This document shows positions 1 to 9,277 of a stretch of DNA of 64,000 nt, piece after piece. How positions within the stretch are numbered: position 1 is the first letter of the stretch; every line of letters starts with the position of its first letter. A program made the translations under genes and the position numbers. The stretch comes from Dyella sp. A6 (GTDB lineage Bacteria > Pseudomonadota > Gammaproteobacteria > Xanthomonadales > Rhodanobacteraceae). The notes below the pieces were generated by a model. That model saw only the letters and a list, made by a program, of their open reading frames with translations, made no database searches and had not been told where the DNA came from. Location: NCBI RefSeq assembly GCF_036320485.1, contig NZ_CP132911.1, positions 2,666,001 through 2,730,000 on the forward strand. Direction: 5' to 3'.

Positions 1-763
1 CCGGATGATTGAGAATCTCTTCGGGAGCACCGATCTGCACCACGCGACCGTCCTTCATAAGCACGATGCGATCGCCGATCTGCAGGGCTTCATCCAGGTC
101 GTGCGTGATGAAGACAATGGTCTTCTTCATGCGCCGCTGCAGCGAGGCAAGCTCCTGCTGCATGTCGCGCCGGATCAACGGATCGAGCGCGCTGAATGCC
201 TCATCCATCAGCAGGATATCGGACTTCACCGCCAGCGCCCGCGCCAAGCCCACACGTTGCTGCATGCCGCCACTTAGCTGGTTGGGACGTGCATCTTCCC
301 ACCCCTTCAGGCCGACCAGCTCCAGCGCCTCGACGGCGCGCGCGCGTCGTTCGCCCGCTTCAACACCTTGCACCTCGAGTCCATAGCCCGCGTTGTCCGC
401 CACGCTACGATGTGGAAACAGCGCGAAATGCTGGAACACCATGCTGATCTTGCGCCGGCGGAACTCGAGCAGTTGCTCGTTGTCGTAACGCGTGATGTCT
501 TCGCCATCGACAATGATGCTTCCGCGGCTCGGCGTGTTGAGCCGGTTCAGGCAACGCAGCAGGGTGGACTTGCCGCTGCCACTGAGCCCCATGATCACCA
601 GCAGCTCGCCCTCCTCCACGTCGAATGACACATCGGCGATGCCGACAGCATGCCCCGTCTTGCGGATGCCCGCGTTGTCCACGCCTTCGTCGAGCATGCG
701 CAATGCCTGCTCCGGGTGTGGCCCAAAAACCTTGGTGAGGTGTTCGACCTTGATTTTCTGCAT
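1..763 (-). CDS. proV: Glycine betaine/proline ABC transporter ATP-binding protein (ProV-like), 3' part cut off
   Basis: ATPase that powers uptake of compatible solutes (glycine betaine, proline) in osmotic stress. The visible 254 residues hold Walker A GLSGSGKS (59-66), the ABC signature LSGGMQQR (163-170), Walker B ILLMDEAF (183-190) and the switch His 221. The long N-terminal segment before Walker A and the [17 protein letters not shown] stretch are typical of the ProV/OpuAA subfamily rather than of generic importers. The start ATG is at 761-763. The gene runs off the left edge, so the C-terminal CBS pair of the family and the permease and binding-protein partners are not seen. It is transcribed away from the epimerase gene. 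Recognition is by motif only; the exact solute is inferred. Confidence 0.85.
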   Translation of the reverse strand, partial: MQKIKVEHLTKVFGPHPEQALRMLDEGVDNAGIRKTGHAVGIADVSFDVEEGELLVIMGLSGSGKSTLLRCLNRLNTPSRGSIIVDGEDITRYDNEQLLEFRRRKISMVFQHFALFPHRSVADNAGYGLEVQGVEAGERRARAVEALELVGLKGWEDARPNQLSGGMQQRVGLARALAVKSDILLMDEAFSALDPLIRRDMQQELASLQRRMKKTIVFITHDLDEALQIGDRIVLMKDGRVVQIGAPEEILNHP

Positions 764-1123
764 GGCTCCTTTGCCTGGATGGGGACACCGCATTGCAATG
801 CGGGACCGCGTGGCTTCGCTTCAACAGAAACGCCACGGACAAACGCTGGGCAAAAGGACGCCAGGGTCGAGGGCATGACCTGCATGCCGGCCCAGGTTTG
901 GAAGAATGAGTCGCAGCAGTATAGCCGGACAGGCTCGTTAGCTCAAATTCATGGGCGTTGCAATAGCCCTTGCGACACCCTCGCGAGGCCATTTCGCCAC
1001 CGCTCAGCAAGTCATCCAGACCACCATCCAGAGATGCCCATGCTCGCGGCCGGGCCGTTTCGACAGGTGCGGCCAAACTCGTGCCGCTAGAATCGCCCTT
1101 CCTCGCTCAACCGGAACAGATCC
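764..1123. other. 360-base divergent intergenic region
   Basis: No convincing gene lies between the divergent proV-like and epimerase genes. A TAGAAT hexamer at 1088-1093 could be the -10 element of the epimerase gene, but no good -35 lies 16-18 bases upstream. An osmotic-stress promoter for the minus-strand gene would be expected here, but I cannot point to one. Confidence 0.4.
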
Positions 1124-2131
1124 ATGCGTATCCTCGTCACCGGCACCGCCGGCTTCATCGGCGCCGCGCTTGCCGAGCGCCTGCTCGCGCGAGGTGACGA
1201 GGTCTTCGGCATCGACAACCACAACGACTACTACGACCCGAGACTGAAAGAAGCACGGCTGGCGCGTTTTGCCGATCACCCCGGCTACACCCACCTGCGC
1301 ACCGACCTGGCAGACAGCGCGGCGATCAATAGAGCTTTCGCCACCTTCAAGCCCCGGCGGGTAGTGAACCTGGCCGCCCAGGCCGGAGTGCGTTACTCGC
1401 TCAAGAACCCCCAGGCTTATATGCAGAGCAACCTGATGGGTTTCGGCAACATTCTCGAAGCCTGTCGACACGACGAAATCGAACACCTCGTCTACGCTTC
1501 ATCCAGTTCCGTATACGGTGCCAACCGCAAGCTGCCGTTTGCTGTCGAAGATGCGGTCGATCACCCGGTGAGCCTGTATGCAGCCACCAAAAAAGCCAAC
1601 GAACTGATGGCCCACAGCTACAGCCATCTCTACAACCTGCCCACCACCGGGCTGCGCTTCTTCACCGTCTACGGCCCATGGGGCCGACCAGACATGTCTC
1701 CGATGCTGTTTGCCGACCGTATCAGCCGCGGCGAACCGATCGACGTTTTCAACTACGGTCATCACAGCCGCGACTTCACTTATGTCGACGACATCGTCGA
1801 AGGTGTGATCCGCACGCTGGACCACCCCGCCCAGCCTGATCCGGCCTACCGCGCAGATGCACCGAATCCCGGCACATCCAGCGCCCCATACCGCGTCTAC
1901 AACATCGGCAACGACCAGCCCGTTCAACTGATGCGCTTCATCGAGCTGCTGGAAGAGCACCTTGGTCGCACCGTCGAAAAGCGCCTGCTTCCGATGCAAC
2001 CGGGCGACGTCGCGGATACCTGGGCAGATGCATCAGCACTGCGCCGCGAAGTCGGCTACGCACCCGACACGTCAATCGAACAAGGCGTAGCCCGCTTCGT
2101 GGACTGGTATCGCAGCTATTTCAGGACATAA
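1124..2131 (+). CDS. NAD-dependent epimerase/dehydratase, UDP-glucuronate 4-epimerase type
   Basis: Extended short-chain dehydrogenase of 335 residues that should interconvert UDP-sugars, most likely UDP-glucuronate and UDP-galacturonate for surface polysaccharide. The Rossmann glycine motif GTAGFIG is at 7-13. A serine run (ASSSSVYG, about 125-132) precedes the catalytic Tyr152-x-x-x-Lys156 pair. The DNHNDYYDPRLK segment after the Rossmann fold and the RFFTVYGPWGRPDM stretch are characteristic of the CapI/WbpP-like UDP-glucuronate epimerase branch. The gene stands alone, with no sugar-transferase neighbours, so the pathway is unknown. Start ATG chosen because the Rossmann strand begins at residue 2. 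Substrate assignment is by family resemblance. Confidence 0.85.
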   Translation: MRILVTGTAGFIGAALAERLLARGDEVFGIDNHNDYYDPRLKEARLARFADHPGYTHLRTDLADSAAINRAFATFKPRRVVNLAAQAGVRYSLKNPQAYMQSNLMGFGNILEACRHDEIEHLVYASSSSVYGANRKLPFAVEDAVDHPVSLYAATKKANELMAHSYSHLYNLPTTGLRFFTVYGPWGRPDMSPMLFADRISRGEPIDVFNYGHHSRDFTYVDDIVEGVIRTLDHPAQPDPAYRADAPNPGTSSAPYRVYNIGNDQPVQLMRFIELLEEHLGRTVEKRLLPMQPGDVADTWADASALRREVGYAPDTSIEQGVARFVDWYRSYFRT

Positions 2132-2509
2132 CGCGGACAGGACATAACTGGCACTCGCCCAGCGGATATGCGCAAGGCGCCGCACCGGCCGCCGTCATCG
2201 CTACCCGACAATCGACTGATTTCATCGGCGCAATGCCCATGAATGCATCGGCCGCATGCGCCCACACGGCACCGGATAGAGCTCACTCACCAGTCCCCAC
2301 GACCTGAAACGGGTATCGCGCGCACCTGATCCACAATGCCCGATCAGCCCCGCAGCATCGGCAAATTCCGCCCGATAACCTCAGTAAATCCCCCCGTATC
2401 CCCGATTGCCAGCTGTATCACAGTCACAACTCTTGACTTTCTGACAGTGTTACGCTCCGGCTGCCCACCTTTTCGGGCGCCACATCACTATCGAATAAGG
2501 GGATTTATC
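2132..2509. other. 378-base intergenic region before the repeat protein
   Basis: No gene was recognised. An open frame continues upstream of the repeat-protein start from 2336, but its codons encode no hydrophobic leader and there is a clear ribosome site at 2510, so it is treated as leader sequence. A TTGACT hexamer near 2436 resembles a -35 element but no matching -10 follows at normal spacing. Confidence 0.4.
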
Positions 2510-3475
2510 ATGAACGCCATTCTTCAGCGTGTTTCGTTGTTCGCAGGCCTGATGGTCGTACTCACCGGCGCAGCCTATGCCGTTCAGCCCGCGCCCGACG
2601 GTCTCGGCCAGTCACAGCCAAATACTGCCGACGTCAGCACCAACCCGAACTTTCACGCCTATGTATTCACCCGTGATGGAATCAAATACATCCAGGTGAA
2701 CGATATCAACGGAAACATTCTGGGCGCGGTCGGCACGCAAAACGGCCACTTCACTACCCGGCCGATTGACCAGTCCTCAGCCCGAGCAAATACTCTCCAG
2801 CCCAAGGCCATGACAGCAACATCGTTCAATGGCAAGACTGAGATCCAGGCCGCTAATAAGGACCATACGACTCCGGTTCTGGCAATGACCACACCGCCTT
2901 ATTGCGATCCGATTGAGTGCGCCAGCAAGAACATCGTTAATTCCAGCGCTGACCAAGTCGTCGCCGTGGTCGCCACCACGCCTTACTGCGACCCGATCGA
3001 GTGCGCCAGCAAGAACATCGTCGCACCCAGTGCTGACCAGACCGTCGCCGTAGTCACCAAGACCACCCCTTACTGCGACCCGATCGAGTGCGCCAGCAAG
3101 AACATCGTCGCACCCAATGCTGACCAGACCGTCGCCGTAGTCACCAAGACCACCCCTTACTGCGACCCGATCGAGTGCGCCAGCAAGAACATCGTCGCAC
3201 CCAATGCTGACCAGACCGTCGCAGTAGTCACCAAGACCACCCCTTACTGCGACCCGATCGAATGCGCCAGCAAGAATATCGTCGCACCCAGTGCTGACCA
3301 GACCGTCGCAGTAGTCACCAAGACCACCCCTTACTGCGACCCGATCGAATGCGCCAGCAAGAATATCGTCGCACCCAGTGCTGACCAGACCGTCGCAGTA
3401 GTCACCAAGACCACCCCTTACTGCGACCCGATCGAATGCGCCAGCAAGAACATCGTCGAGCCTAGCGCTGCCTGA
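2510..3475 (+). CDS. Secreted protein with seven tandem YCDPIECASKNIV repeats
   Basis: Not recognised as a known family. The start is ATG 2510, preceded by AAGGGG, giving 321 residues. A signal peptide (MNAILQRVSLFAGLMVVLTG, ending at about AAYA) is followed by roughly 100 residues of low-complexity linker. The C-terminal half consists of seven copies of YCDPIECASKNIV separated by (A/E/N)-(P/S)-(S/N)-ADQ(T/V)VAVV linkers. Units start at 2900, 2984, 3071, 3158, 3245, 3332 and 3419; the period is 28 then 29 residues, and the last unit is cut to 18. Each unit has a Cys-x4-Cys, giving 14 cysteines in total in the array. DNA units 2-7 are almost identical, so expansion is recent. Export by Sec is inferred. 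Possible roles are metal binding, disulfide-linked surface filament, or precursor of a repeated peptide; none is shown. Confidence 0.8.
   Translation: MNAILQRVSLFAGLMVVLTGAAYAVQPAPDGLGQSQPNTADVSTNPNFHAYVFTRDGIKYIQVNDINGNILGAVGTQNGHFTTRPIDQSSARANTLQPKAMTATSFNGKTEIQAANKDHTTPVLAMTTPPYCDPIECASKNIVNSSADQVVAVVATTPYCDPIECASKNIVAPSADQTVAVVTKTTPYCDPIECASKNIVAPNADQTVAVVTKTTPYCDPIECASKNIVAPNADQTVAVVTKTTPYCDPIECASKNIVAPSADQTVAVVTKTTPYCDPIECASKNIVAPSADQTVAVVTKTTPYCDPIECASKNIVEPSAA
2900..3472 (+). repeat. Tandem 87-bp coding repeat, seven units
   Basis: In-frame tandem array within the secreted protein gene. The first period is 84 bases and the next five are 87 bases; the seventh unit stops after 54 bases. 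Differences between units 2-7 are scattered single bases (Ser/Asn in the linker, GAG/GAA and AAC/AAT synonymous changes), which suggests slippage or unequal crossing-over. The repeats are translated, so this is not a CRISPR array. Confidence 0.95.
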
Positions 3476-3493
3476 CCCCGCTTAGCGCCACAA

Positions 3494-3525
3494 CTCGTCT
3501 GAGCTCCATCGCGGACTCAGACGAG
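3494..3525 (+). terminator. Stem-loop after the repeat protein gene
   Basis: A perfect 10-bp inverted repeat (CTCGTCTGAG at 3494-3503 and CTCAGACGAG at 3516-3525) with a 12-base loop lies 18 bases past the stop codon. No T-run follows, so a Rho-independent terminator is uncertain. The next gene converges from the other strand. Confidence 0.5.
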
Positions 3526-3558
3526 AGCGGCCTACATGGCTTGACCCGGCGGGCGATA

Positions 3559-5139
3559 TCAATTCTCGCCGGGCTCCATTGGGTCCAACATCAGGACAGC
3601 CAGGCGTCGCCACCCGTGCGAGCTCTTTTCCCGGCAAAAACCCTCATAGGTTGCAGCACGATCCCTTACCGCACTCAAGCCCAGACCGCTGCTAATACGC
3701 TCGACTCGCGGCAATAATTCTTCCCAACGCACTTGATTGTCGCTGGATGAATAATTCAGCCCAACCAAAGACAGAACGACCCACCTCCGTCCCTCGCTAG
3801 TTCCCGCACGTAGGCGCAATTCAATCTCACGCAGATCCTTATATTCACACCAGCCTGCAACCGCCTCGCCCACGATCCGATAAATCGCCAAATGAAGCGT
3901 ACTGGAGAGCTGCTCAACCGGCCCACGCACATCACACCGATATGCTACTCCGCATTCTTCAAGCATTCGAGCAAGCGGACCTTCTTGCAATGCCGCAACA
4001 AGCCCGCGGTCTCGCCACGTTATCGGATGCAAGCAGTCCGCTAACCGATATAACTGGTCCTGAGCCAATAACGCCTGACGCCCGTATCCACGCTCATCCG
4101 GAATTGGCTGAACTGAGCGAAGGCGCCCCATCATTACCTGATAACCGGAACGAACAGTTTCTTGAACGTAATTCAAGCCCTGGGCAGCAACTTTCAACCG
4201 GGCCTCACCTGACGCAATATTGCGCTGAGCCAAGGCCAATGTCAGCCTCAGATCCGTTCGCTCCTGCTCAACGCGTCCACGCAGCGCAGCAACCTGCTCC
4301 CCAATCAAAAGCATGGTACTGACAGTGAACGCAATAATGATTTCGGCCTGCATTGTGCCTGCATCATCGCGCACAGGCATGAGAGTCATGACAGCGAGGC
4401 TTGCAAACATACCCCCGACGGCAGCCCCTATCCACCCATGGCGCAATGCCATCCATACGACAGGAAGGAACATGGCGGCCTGCACGAGTGAATGCACACT
4501 CGGCTGCATCCAGCCAAACCACATCAGTACAAGTAATGCTGGAATCAACGAAAAGGCAGCATCCCGCGTCACCGCGCTGGCGAGTAACTTATTCCAAAGA
4601 ATCCGTAACGACCCGACACGGCCTGACTGAGAAACAGCGAGCACGAAAGGCACGACCGTTAAAATGCCCAGAAAGTTACCGAGAACCCAGCGTGCGGCAA
4701 CAGGAACAACATTAACCTTATAACCGCTCGGCAAGTTCATTAGCGCAACTTCACCGAAGTTATGAACCGTCATGATTCCAGAGAGAATCAAGGAGCACGC
4801 CAGCATACGGCCCACGTTAATGCCCCCCTTAACCTCAATTGGCGCAAATCGCCTAAAGAGATAAACAATCGGCATCATGAAAACGATCGACGGCACCAAT
4901 ACCTGAATCGCCCAAAGGCTACCGAACTGGTGTTCGAAGGTGAGCGCCAGTGGTATCAGCGAAACCGCCTCACCCAGCACCAATGCCGGCCAGTACCGGT
5001 ATCGGTACAGTAGAAGCACAGCGAAGTGCACACCCGCCAGTATCAGCCAGTGTGAAATGGATATCTGACGAACCAGCGTGACACCCAAGCCATACGCCAG
5101 CGCCACCCCAAAAAAACGCCACCACTCTGAGCGCACCAT
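3559..5139 (-). CDS. MASE1-type membrane sensor with degenerate histidine-kinase module
   Basis: Protein of 526 residues. The N-terminal half has about eight hydrophobic segments with the MASE1 hallmark of a YRYRYWPALVLGE turn, a predicted sensory membrane domain. A short coiled region (about 290-330) follows, then a module laid out like a LuxR-type (HPK7) sensor kinase: an N-box-like YRIVGEAVAGW and a G-box-like SSGLGLSAVRDR. However, no phospho-accepting His is seen in the dimerisation segment, the N-box lacks its Asn, and the ATP-lid glycines are mostly gone. It is therefore probably a pseudokinase. Start ATG 5139 was preferred to an upstream TTG because AGGGG lies eight bases ahead. No response regulator is adjacent. 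Base composition looks less GC-rich than the neighbours. Confidence 0.65.
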   Translation of the reverse strand: MVRSEWWRFFGVALAYGLGVTLVRQISISHWLILAGVHFAVLLLYRYRYWPALVLGEAVSLIPLALTFEHQFGSLWAIQVLVPSIVFMMPIVYLFRRFAPIEVKGGINVGRMLACSLILSGIMTVHNFGEVALMNLPSGYKVNVVPVAARWVLGNFLGILTVVPFVLAVSQSGRVGSLRILWNKLLASAVTRDAAFSLIPALLVLMWFGWMQPSVHSLVQAAMFLPVVWMALRHGWIGAAVGGMFASLAVMTLMPVRDDAGTMQAEIIIAFTVSTMLLIGEQVAALRGRVEQERTDLRLTLALAQRNIASGEARLKVAAQGLNYVQETVRSGYQVMMGRLRSVQPIPDERGYGRQALLAQDQLYRLADCLHPITWRDRGLVAALQEGPLARMLEECGVAYRCDVRGPVEQLSSTLHLAIYRIVGEAVAGWCEYKDLREIELRLRAGTSEGRRWVVLSLVGLNYSSSDNQVRWEELLPRVERISSGLGLSAVRDRAATYEGFCREKSSHGWRRLAVLMLDPMEPGEN

Positions 5140-6119
5140 TGACCAACCCCTGTCCCGTGCAGCCTTTGGCAAACAACCAGCGCTTACCCAAGCGCCCCCA
5201 GCGAACCGAACTCGAATACTCGTGAAAATATGGTTAAAAATATTTGCACCTACAGTCTACTCCAGACCCGCACAACTTTTGTGATCCATCTGACGAAAGT
5301 TCACCACTGCAGCCTGGATTATTCCTAGTTGCCAGCTCTTCGCGCCTCGTCCGACCCCGACTACGGACTCGTGAACAAAAGGACTCAAGCGAAAGAAAGG
5401 AAAACCGACAAATGCTTACCCATCCTTTTGCTCGGACATCTTGCTGGAACCACAGCCGGCCGCTACTCAATCAGCACACAAAAAGATCATCAACCATCAA
5501 AAACAAGACCTTGCCATGCATGTCTGATCGTTCAGGTACTGCGCCACCCCGGTCCAAATTCAGTGGCGCAACGCCCGGGCAACACCTGACACTCCAGCAA
5601 CCGAAAGCATTTCGTCGCAGTACAACAATCCTGGTTGCACGACCGACACGCCTCACGACTTGACTCTGCAAACACCCTGACTTGAACGACTCGACGGTCT
5701 ACGTCAGTAGATCAAGCAAAGACTATGCCGCATGGCACGAACGGCAGGAAACCGAGTCCCAGGTCAAGGTCCAGCGCCGCATTTGATACGCGCGCATCCC
5801 GCAATTTGCCTGGATATGCGCCTTGCTCCAGCCGCAGCCCCATCCCGTCTCTCTCGTTAACGGCCGTCGCCGGCCGTACTTGACCTGCGTCGCATACTGA
5901 CCCGAGCAGGGCCAAACTGACGCTACGCGCAATAGCGAGGTCGGCAGACTGCGGCAATCAAAGCCGTCCCTGAGAGCCGAAACACCCAATGGCCGCCCAG
6001 ACAAAACGATAACCACGTCACATAAATGAGCTCCCTGCCATGACGGCAGCACATCACGGCAACGGTGATGTCATGCCTGCCGGGGAAGATGCCGGGTATC
6101 CCACCCTGGAGCACTCCCC
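5140..6119. other. 980-base region without a recognisable gene
   Basis: Several short open frames exist on both strands, but none has protein-like composition, a convincing ribosome site or a family resemblance. The first 100 bases after the MASE1 gene start are AT-rich (around 5220-5260) and probably hold its promoter. The rest may be decayed or foreign DNA. No tRNA or inverted-repeat element was found. Confidence 0.45.
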
Positions 6120-6386
6120 ATGCTCTCCCAAACCATGCTCTCCCAGTACGTATTCCCTTCCAAACTCGGCCTGTTCCGCATTGTCCAGCACGGCAGGCGC
6201 TGGCGTGCCCTGCACGGCAGGGTGGAGTGCGGCCGCCATGATTCTGCCGAAGCCGCGCTCGCCACACTTCGCAACGTGTGGCCGCGCGCGCGCCTTCCAG
6301 CGCAACTAGACGCCTGGCGCCAGCCCGAAATGGCTGCAATACATACCACCAGGCCAGCGTCGCCGCAGTGGTGCATGGCGTACTGA
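6120..6386 (+). CDS. Small hypothetical protein
   Basis: Open frame of 88 residues with protein-like composition in its first 65 residues: a hydrophobic/aromatic start (QYVFPSKLGLFRIVQHGRRW), then RHDSAEAALATLRNVWPRARLP. The 'FRIV..GRRWRAL ... DSAEAAL..LR' pattern looks like the small stand-alone domains that refer a residue to a repeated column of Ala/Leu helix, but I cannot name a family. Two ATG codons, at 6120 and 6135, lie in a 15-base duplicated stretch (CCATGCTCTCCC twice), so the start is uncertain. No SD is obvious. The last 20 residues look like run-on. Confidence 0.4.
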   Translation: MLSQTMLSQYVFPSKLGLFRIVQHGRRWRALHGRVECGRHDSAEAALATLRNVWPRARLPAQLDAWRQPEMAAIHTTRPASPQWCMAY

Positions 6387-6435
6387 TCCCTCGAACGACA
6401 TAACCCGCTCGACGGCACAGCCCTGACCCCGGGGC

Positions 6436-8259
6436 TTACCCGGTGGCGTTGATCACTGCCAGGAAATCGCGGCCGTAGCGCTTGAGCTTGGACTCGCCCA
6501 CACCACTGATCTGGGCAAATTCCTGCTCGTCCGAGGGCAAGGCCCGGAGCATGGCCAGCAGTGTCGCGTCATGAAAGACCACATAAGGAGGCACACCCTG
6601 CTGCCTGGCCAACTGGGCACGCAGGGCCCTCAACGCATCCCACATGGGCTGCTCATAGGCCTCGATGCCAATGCTTGCACCGGTCACGAGCTGGCTGTCC
6701 CGTCGCCGACGGACCGAACGAACCGGTCGCGCATCTTCGCGCAAATGCACTTCGCGCCCACCGATCAGTACGTCGCGACTGGCAGGGGTCAGTCGCAGGG
6801 TGCCGTAGCCCTCTGCATCCGTGGCCAACAGGCCTGCGGCCAGCAATTGCCGAAACACCGAACGCCAGCCTTTTTCGTCGATGTCGGCACCAATGCCGAA
6901 GGTACTCAGTTGGTCGTGCCCGTACTGACTCATGCGCTCGCCATCCACCCCGCGCAGGATATCGATGACATGACCGGCGCCGAAACGCTGCCCGCTGCGA
7001 TAGACCGCTGAAAGCGCCTTCTTTGCCGGCACGGTGGCGTTCCAGGTCTTCGGGGGCTCCACGCAGTTGTCGCAGTGCCCGCACGGACCGTGAAAATTCT
7101 CACCGAACGAACCCAGCAGCAATTCGCGACGGCATGTGGTGGCCTCGGCATAAGCGAGCAGCGATTCGAGTTTCTGCCGCTCGATGCGCTTGCGTTCGTC
7201 GGCGGACTCGGACTGGGCGATCATCTGGCTCATCGTCACAACATCGGCCAGGCCATAAATCATCCAGGCCTCCGCAGGCAGGCCATCACGCCCAGCCCGG
7301 CCGGTTTCCTGGTAATAGCCCTCCATCGAGCGCGGCAGGTCCAGATGGGCCACGAAGCGTACGTCCGGCTTGTCGATGCCCATGCCGAATGCGACGGTCG
7401 CCACCATCACCACACCATCCTCACGCAAGAAGCGCTGCTGGTTCTTCGCGCGCGTCGCCGCATCCAGGCCGGCGTGATAGGGCAACGCTTCGATCCCTGC
7501 ATCGGCCAGCCAGGCGGCGGTATCGTCGACCTTCTTGCGGCTGAGGCAATAGACGATGCCGGCCTCGCCACGGTGTCCCTCGATGAAGCGCATCAGCTGC
7601 GTGCGTGGCGAGTGCTTCAACATCACCCGGTAGCCGATGTTGGGACGGTCGAAGCTGGAGACGAACTGGCGCGCCTGCTGGAGCCCGAGTCGTTCCACGA
7701 TTTCCTCGCGCGTACGCGGGTCGGCGGTCGCGGTCAGTGCAATCCTGGGCACATGCGGGAAGCGCCCGTGCAGAACGGTAAGTTCACGGTACTCGGGCCG
7801 GAAGTCGTGCCCCCACTGCGACACGCAATGGGCCTCGTCGATGGCGAACAGCGCGACCTCGGTTCGCTCCAGCAGGCTCAGGAAGCGGCCTGTCAGCAGG
7901 CGTTCGGGCGCCACGTAAAGCAAATTCAGCTCGTCCGCCAGCAGTTGGCGCTCGACCTCACGCTGGGATTCCGCATCAAGGCTGGAGTTGAGATAGGCCG
8001 CCGACACGCCGGCCTCGCGCAGCGCGTCCACCTGGTCCTGCATCAAGGCAATCAGCGGCGAAACGACAATGCCCGTGCCTTGGCGCAACAACGCGGGAAT
8101 CTGGAAGCAGAGCGACTTGCCGCCGCCCGTGGGCATCAGCACCAGCGCATCGCCGCCTTCCGCCACATGCTCGACGATAGCCTGCTGTTGACCGCGGAAC
8201 TGGGTGTAGCCGAAGACGCTGCGAAGTAAGTCGGAAGCCGTTGAGTGCATCCTTGCCAT
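6436..8259 (-). CDS. recQ: ATP-dependent DNA helicase RecQ
   Basis: 3'-5' DNA helicase acting in recombination repair and stalled-fork processing. The 607-residue product has Walker A (MPTGGGKS, 42-49), a DEAH box followed by [13 protein letters not shown] (the RecQ aromatic loop), and helicase motif VI ([10 protein letters not shown]). A zinc-binding RQC segment with the four cysteines of CRREL...CGHCDNC follows, then a winged helix and a C-terminal HRDC domain ending [13 protein letters not shown]. Length matches the family. Start is uncertain: ATG 8259 and ATG 8250 are both possible and neither has a strong SD. An upstream in-frame GTG exists but would add residues of no family likeness. 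It lies downstream of the alkyltransferase-like gene on the same strand, 63 bases away, forming a small repair cluster. Confidence 0.95.
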   Translation of the reverse strand: MARMHSTASDLLRSVFGYTQFRGQQQAIVEHVAEGGDALVLMPTGGGKSLCFQIPALLRQGTGIVVSPLIALMQDQVDALREAGVSAAYLNSSLDAESQREVERQLLADELNLLYVAPERLLTGRFLSLLERTEVALFAIDEAHCVSQWGHDFRPEYRELTVLHGRFPHVPRIALTATADPRTREEIVERLGLQQARQFVSSFDRPNIGYRVMLKHSPRTQLMRFIEGHRGEAGIVYCLSRKKVDDTAAWLADAGIEALPYHAGLDAATRAKNQQRFLREDGVVMVATVAFGMGIDKPDVRFVAHLDLPRSMEGYYQETGRAGRDGLPAEAWMIYGLADVVTMSQMIAQSESADERKRIERQKLESLLAYAEATTCRRELLLGSFGENFHGPCGHCDNCVEPPKTWNATVPAKKALSAVYRSGQRFGAGHVIDILRGVDGERMSQYGHDQLSTFGIGADIDEKGWRSVFRQLLAAGLLATDAEGYGTLRLTPASRDVLIGGREVHLREDARPVRSVRRRRDSQLVTGASIGIEAYEQPMWDALRALRAQLARQQGVPPYVVFHDATLLAMLRALPSDEQEFAQISGVGESKLKRYGRDFLAVINATG

Positions 8260-8322
8260 GCTAGCAAACCGGACGACATGATCGATCGGGCCATGTGGCC
8301 GGCTTGCGTGGGCAACCGGCAC

Positions 8323-8703
8323 TCAAGCGTGCGGCATGCCCCACAGGGCGCGGTCGATGTCCGCATCCAGGCCAAACGCACTCAGGGCCACACGACCGTT
8401 CTTCACGTCCACGCCCTCGGCACGCAGCAGTCGGCACTGTTCACGGAAGCCGCGACTGCCCCTCGGCAAGGCAATCTCGCCACTGGCTCGGAGCACCCGA
8501 AACCACGGCAACTGCATCCCCTCGGGAACTTCGCCCAGCAGCCGACCGACCAGTCGCGCGCGTCCCGGCAGCCCCGCGCGGGCGGCGATGGCGCCATAGC
8601 TGGCGACGCGGCCCGGTGGAATGGCGGCGATGGCGGCGTAGACGCGGGCGTGTGCGTCCTGCATGGGCAATAACTTGGGATCGGGTGGCGTAGAGGGTAC
8701 CAT
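8323..8703 (-). CDS. Alkyltransferase-like protein (ATL, MGMT family)
   Basis: Non-enzymatic relative of O6-methylguanine-DNA methyltransferase that binds O6-alkylguanine and hands lesions to nucleotide excision repair. The 126-residue product has the MGMT DNA-binding core (VASYGAIAARAGLPGRARLVGRLL, arginine finger included). The catalytic Pro-Cys-His-Arg is replaced by PWFRV (about 66-70), so no methyl transfer is possible. A shorter start at 8664 (MQDAHARVY) is also possible; the longer one has GGGA at good spacing. It is followed by recQ on the same strand, which fits a DNA-repair role. Confidence 0.85.
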   Translation of the reverse strand: MVPSTPPDPKLLPMQDAHARVYAAIAAIPPGRVASYGAIAARAGLPGRARLVGRLLGEVPEGMQLPWFRVLRASGEIALPRGSRGFREQCRLLRAEGVDVKNGRVALSAFGLDADIDRALWGMPHA

Positions 8704-8745
8704 CGTGTTCCCAGCAGTCTCAGCGTTTCATGAAGGAAGCCGCAC

Positions 8746-9150
8746 ATGCACCACTTCGAAGCCGTGCGCTCCCATATCGGCAGCCTTTACACACTGCGCC
8801 AGAACGATCCCTACCTGATCAGTTTTGACCTGCGGCTGCCCGACGGTCGGCATCAGGGCATCTACCTGGCCGAGCTGGAAGGCGATGATGGCCGCCGCTA
8901 CCTGCGCATATCGACGCCGGTCGGTCCGCTTGCCGGCACCGATCCGCGCCGCTGCCTGCGCTTCAACTGGGAACAGCGCTGCGGCTTCCTGGCCGTGACC
9001 GACCTGGATGGCTCGCCTTTCCTGCACCTGTGCGAGAACCGCCCGTACGACCTGCTGGACGAGGCGGACCTGCGACGCCTGATCAGCGAGCTTGGCGTGC
9101 TGGGCGACGAACTGGAGCGGGCCATCGCCAACAGCGGCGACTCGCTCTAG
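8746..9150 (+). CDS. Conserved hypothetical protein
   Basis: Soluble acidic protein of 134 residues without signal peptide or membrane segment. The ATG at 8746 follows GAAGGA at suitable spacing. Sequence alternates short strands (YLISFDLRLPDGRHQGIYLAEL, then YLRISTPVGPL) and ends in a helical tail (LDEADLRRLISELGVLGDELERAI). The layout resembles the small type-III-chaperone-like/YbjN fold proteins, but that is only a suggestion. It is divergent from the alkyltransferase-like gene and upstream of the CNNM/CorC-type gene. Function unknown. Confidence 0.75.
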   Translation: MHHFEAVRSHIGSLYTLRQNDPYLISFDLRLPDGRHQGIYLAELEGDDGRRYLRISTPVGPLAGTDPRRCLRFNWEQRCGFLAVTDLDGSPFLHLCENRPYDLLDEADLRRLISELGVLGDELERAIANSGDSL

Positions 9151-9277
9151 CTCCGCCAACACCGGTTGCCAGACAAGCCGTAGTTCCTCGTTGCGGAACG
9201 GCATGGCGACATGCAGATGATGGAACGCACGCCAGGCCTTACACTGGCCACATGAAACCCCCTCCCAATCCGCTGCG

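Noticed and set aside
2900..3472. CRISPR-like array
   Set aside because: Repeats are in-frame codons of a secreted protein with no unique spacers.
5244..5663. 139-residue open frame on the plus strand
   Set aside because: Composition is low-complexity and no ribosome site or family likeness is seen.
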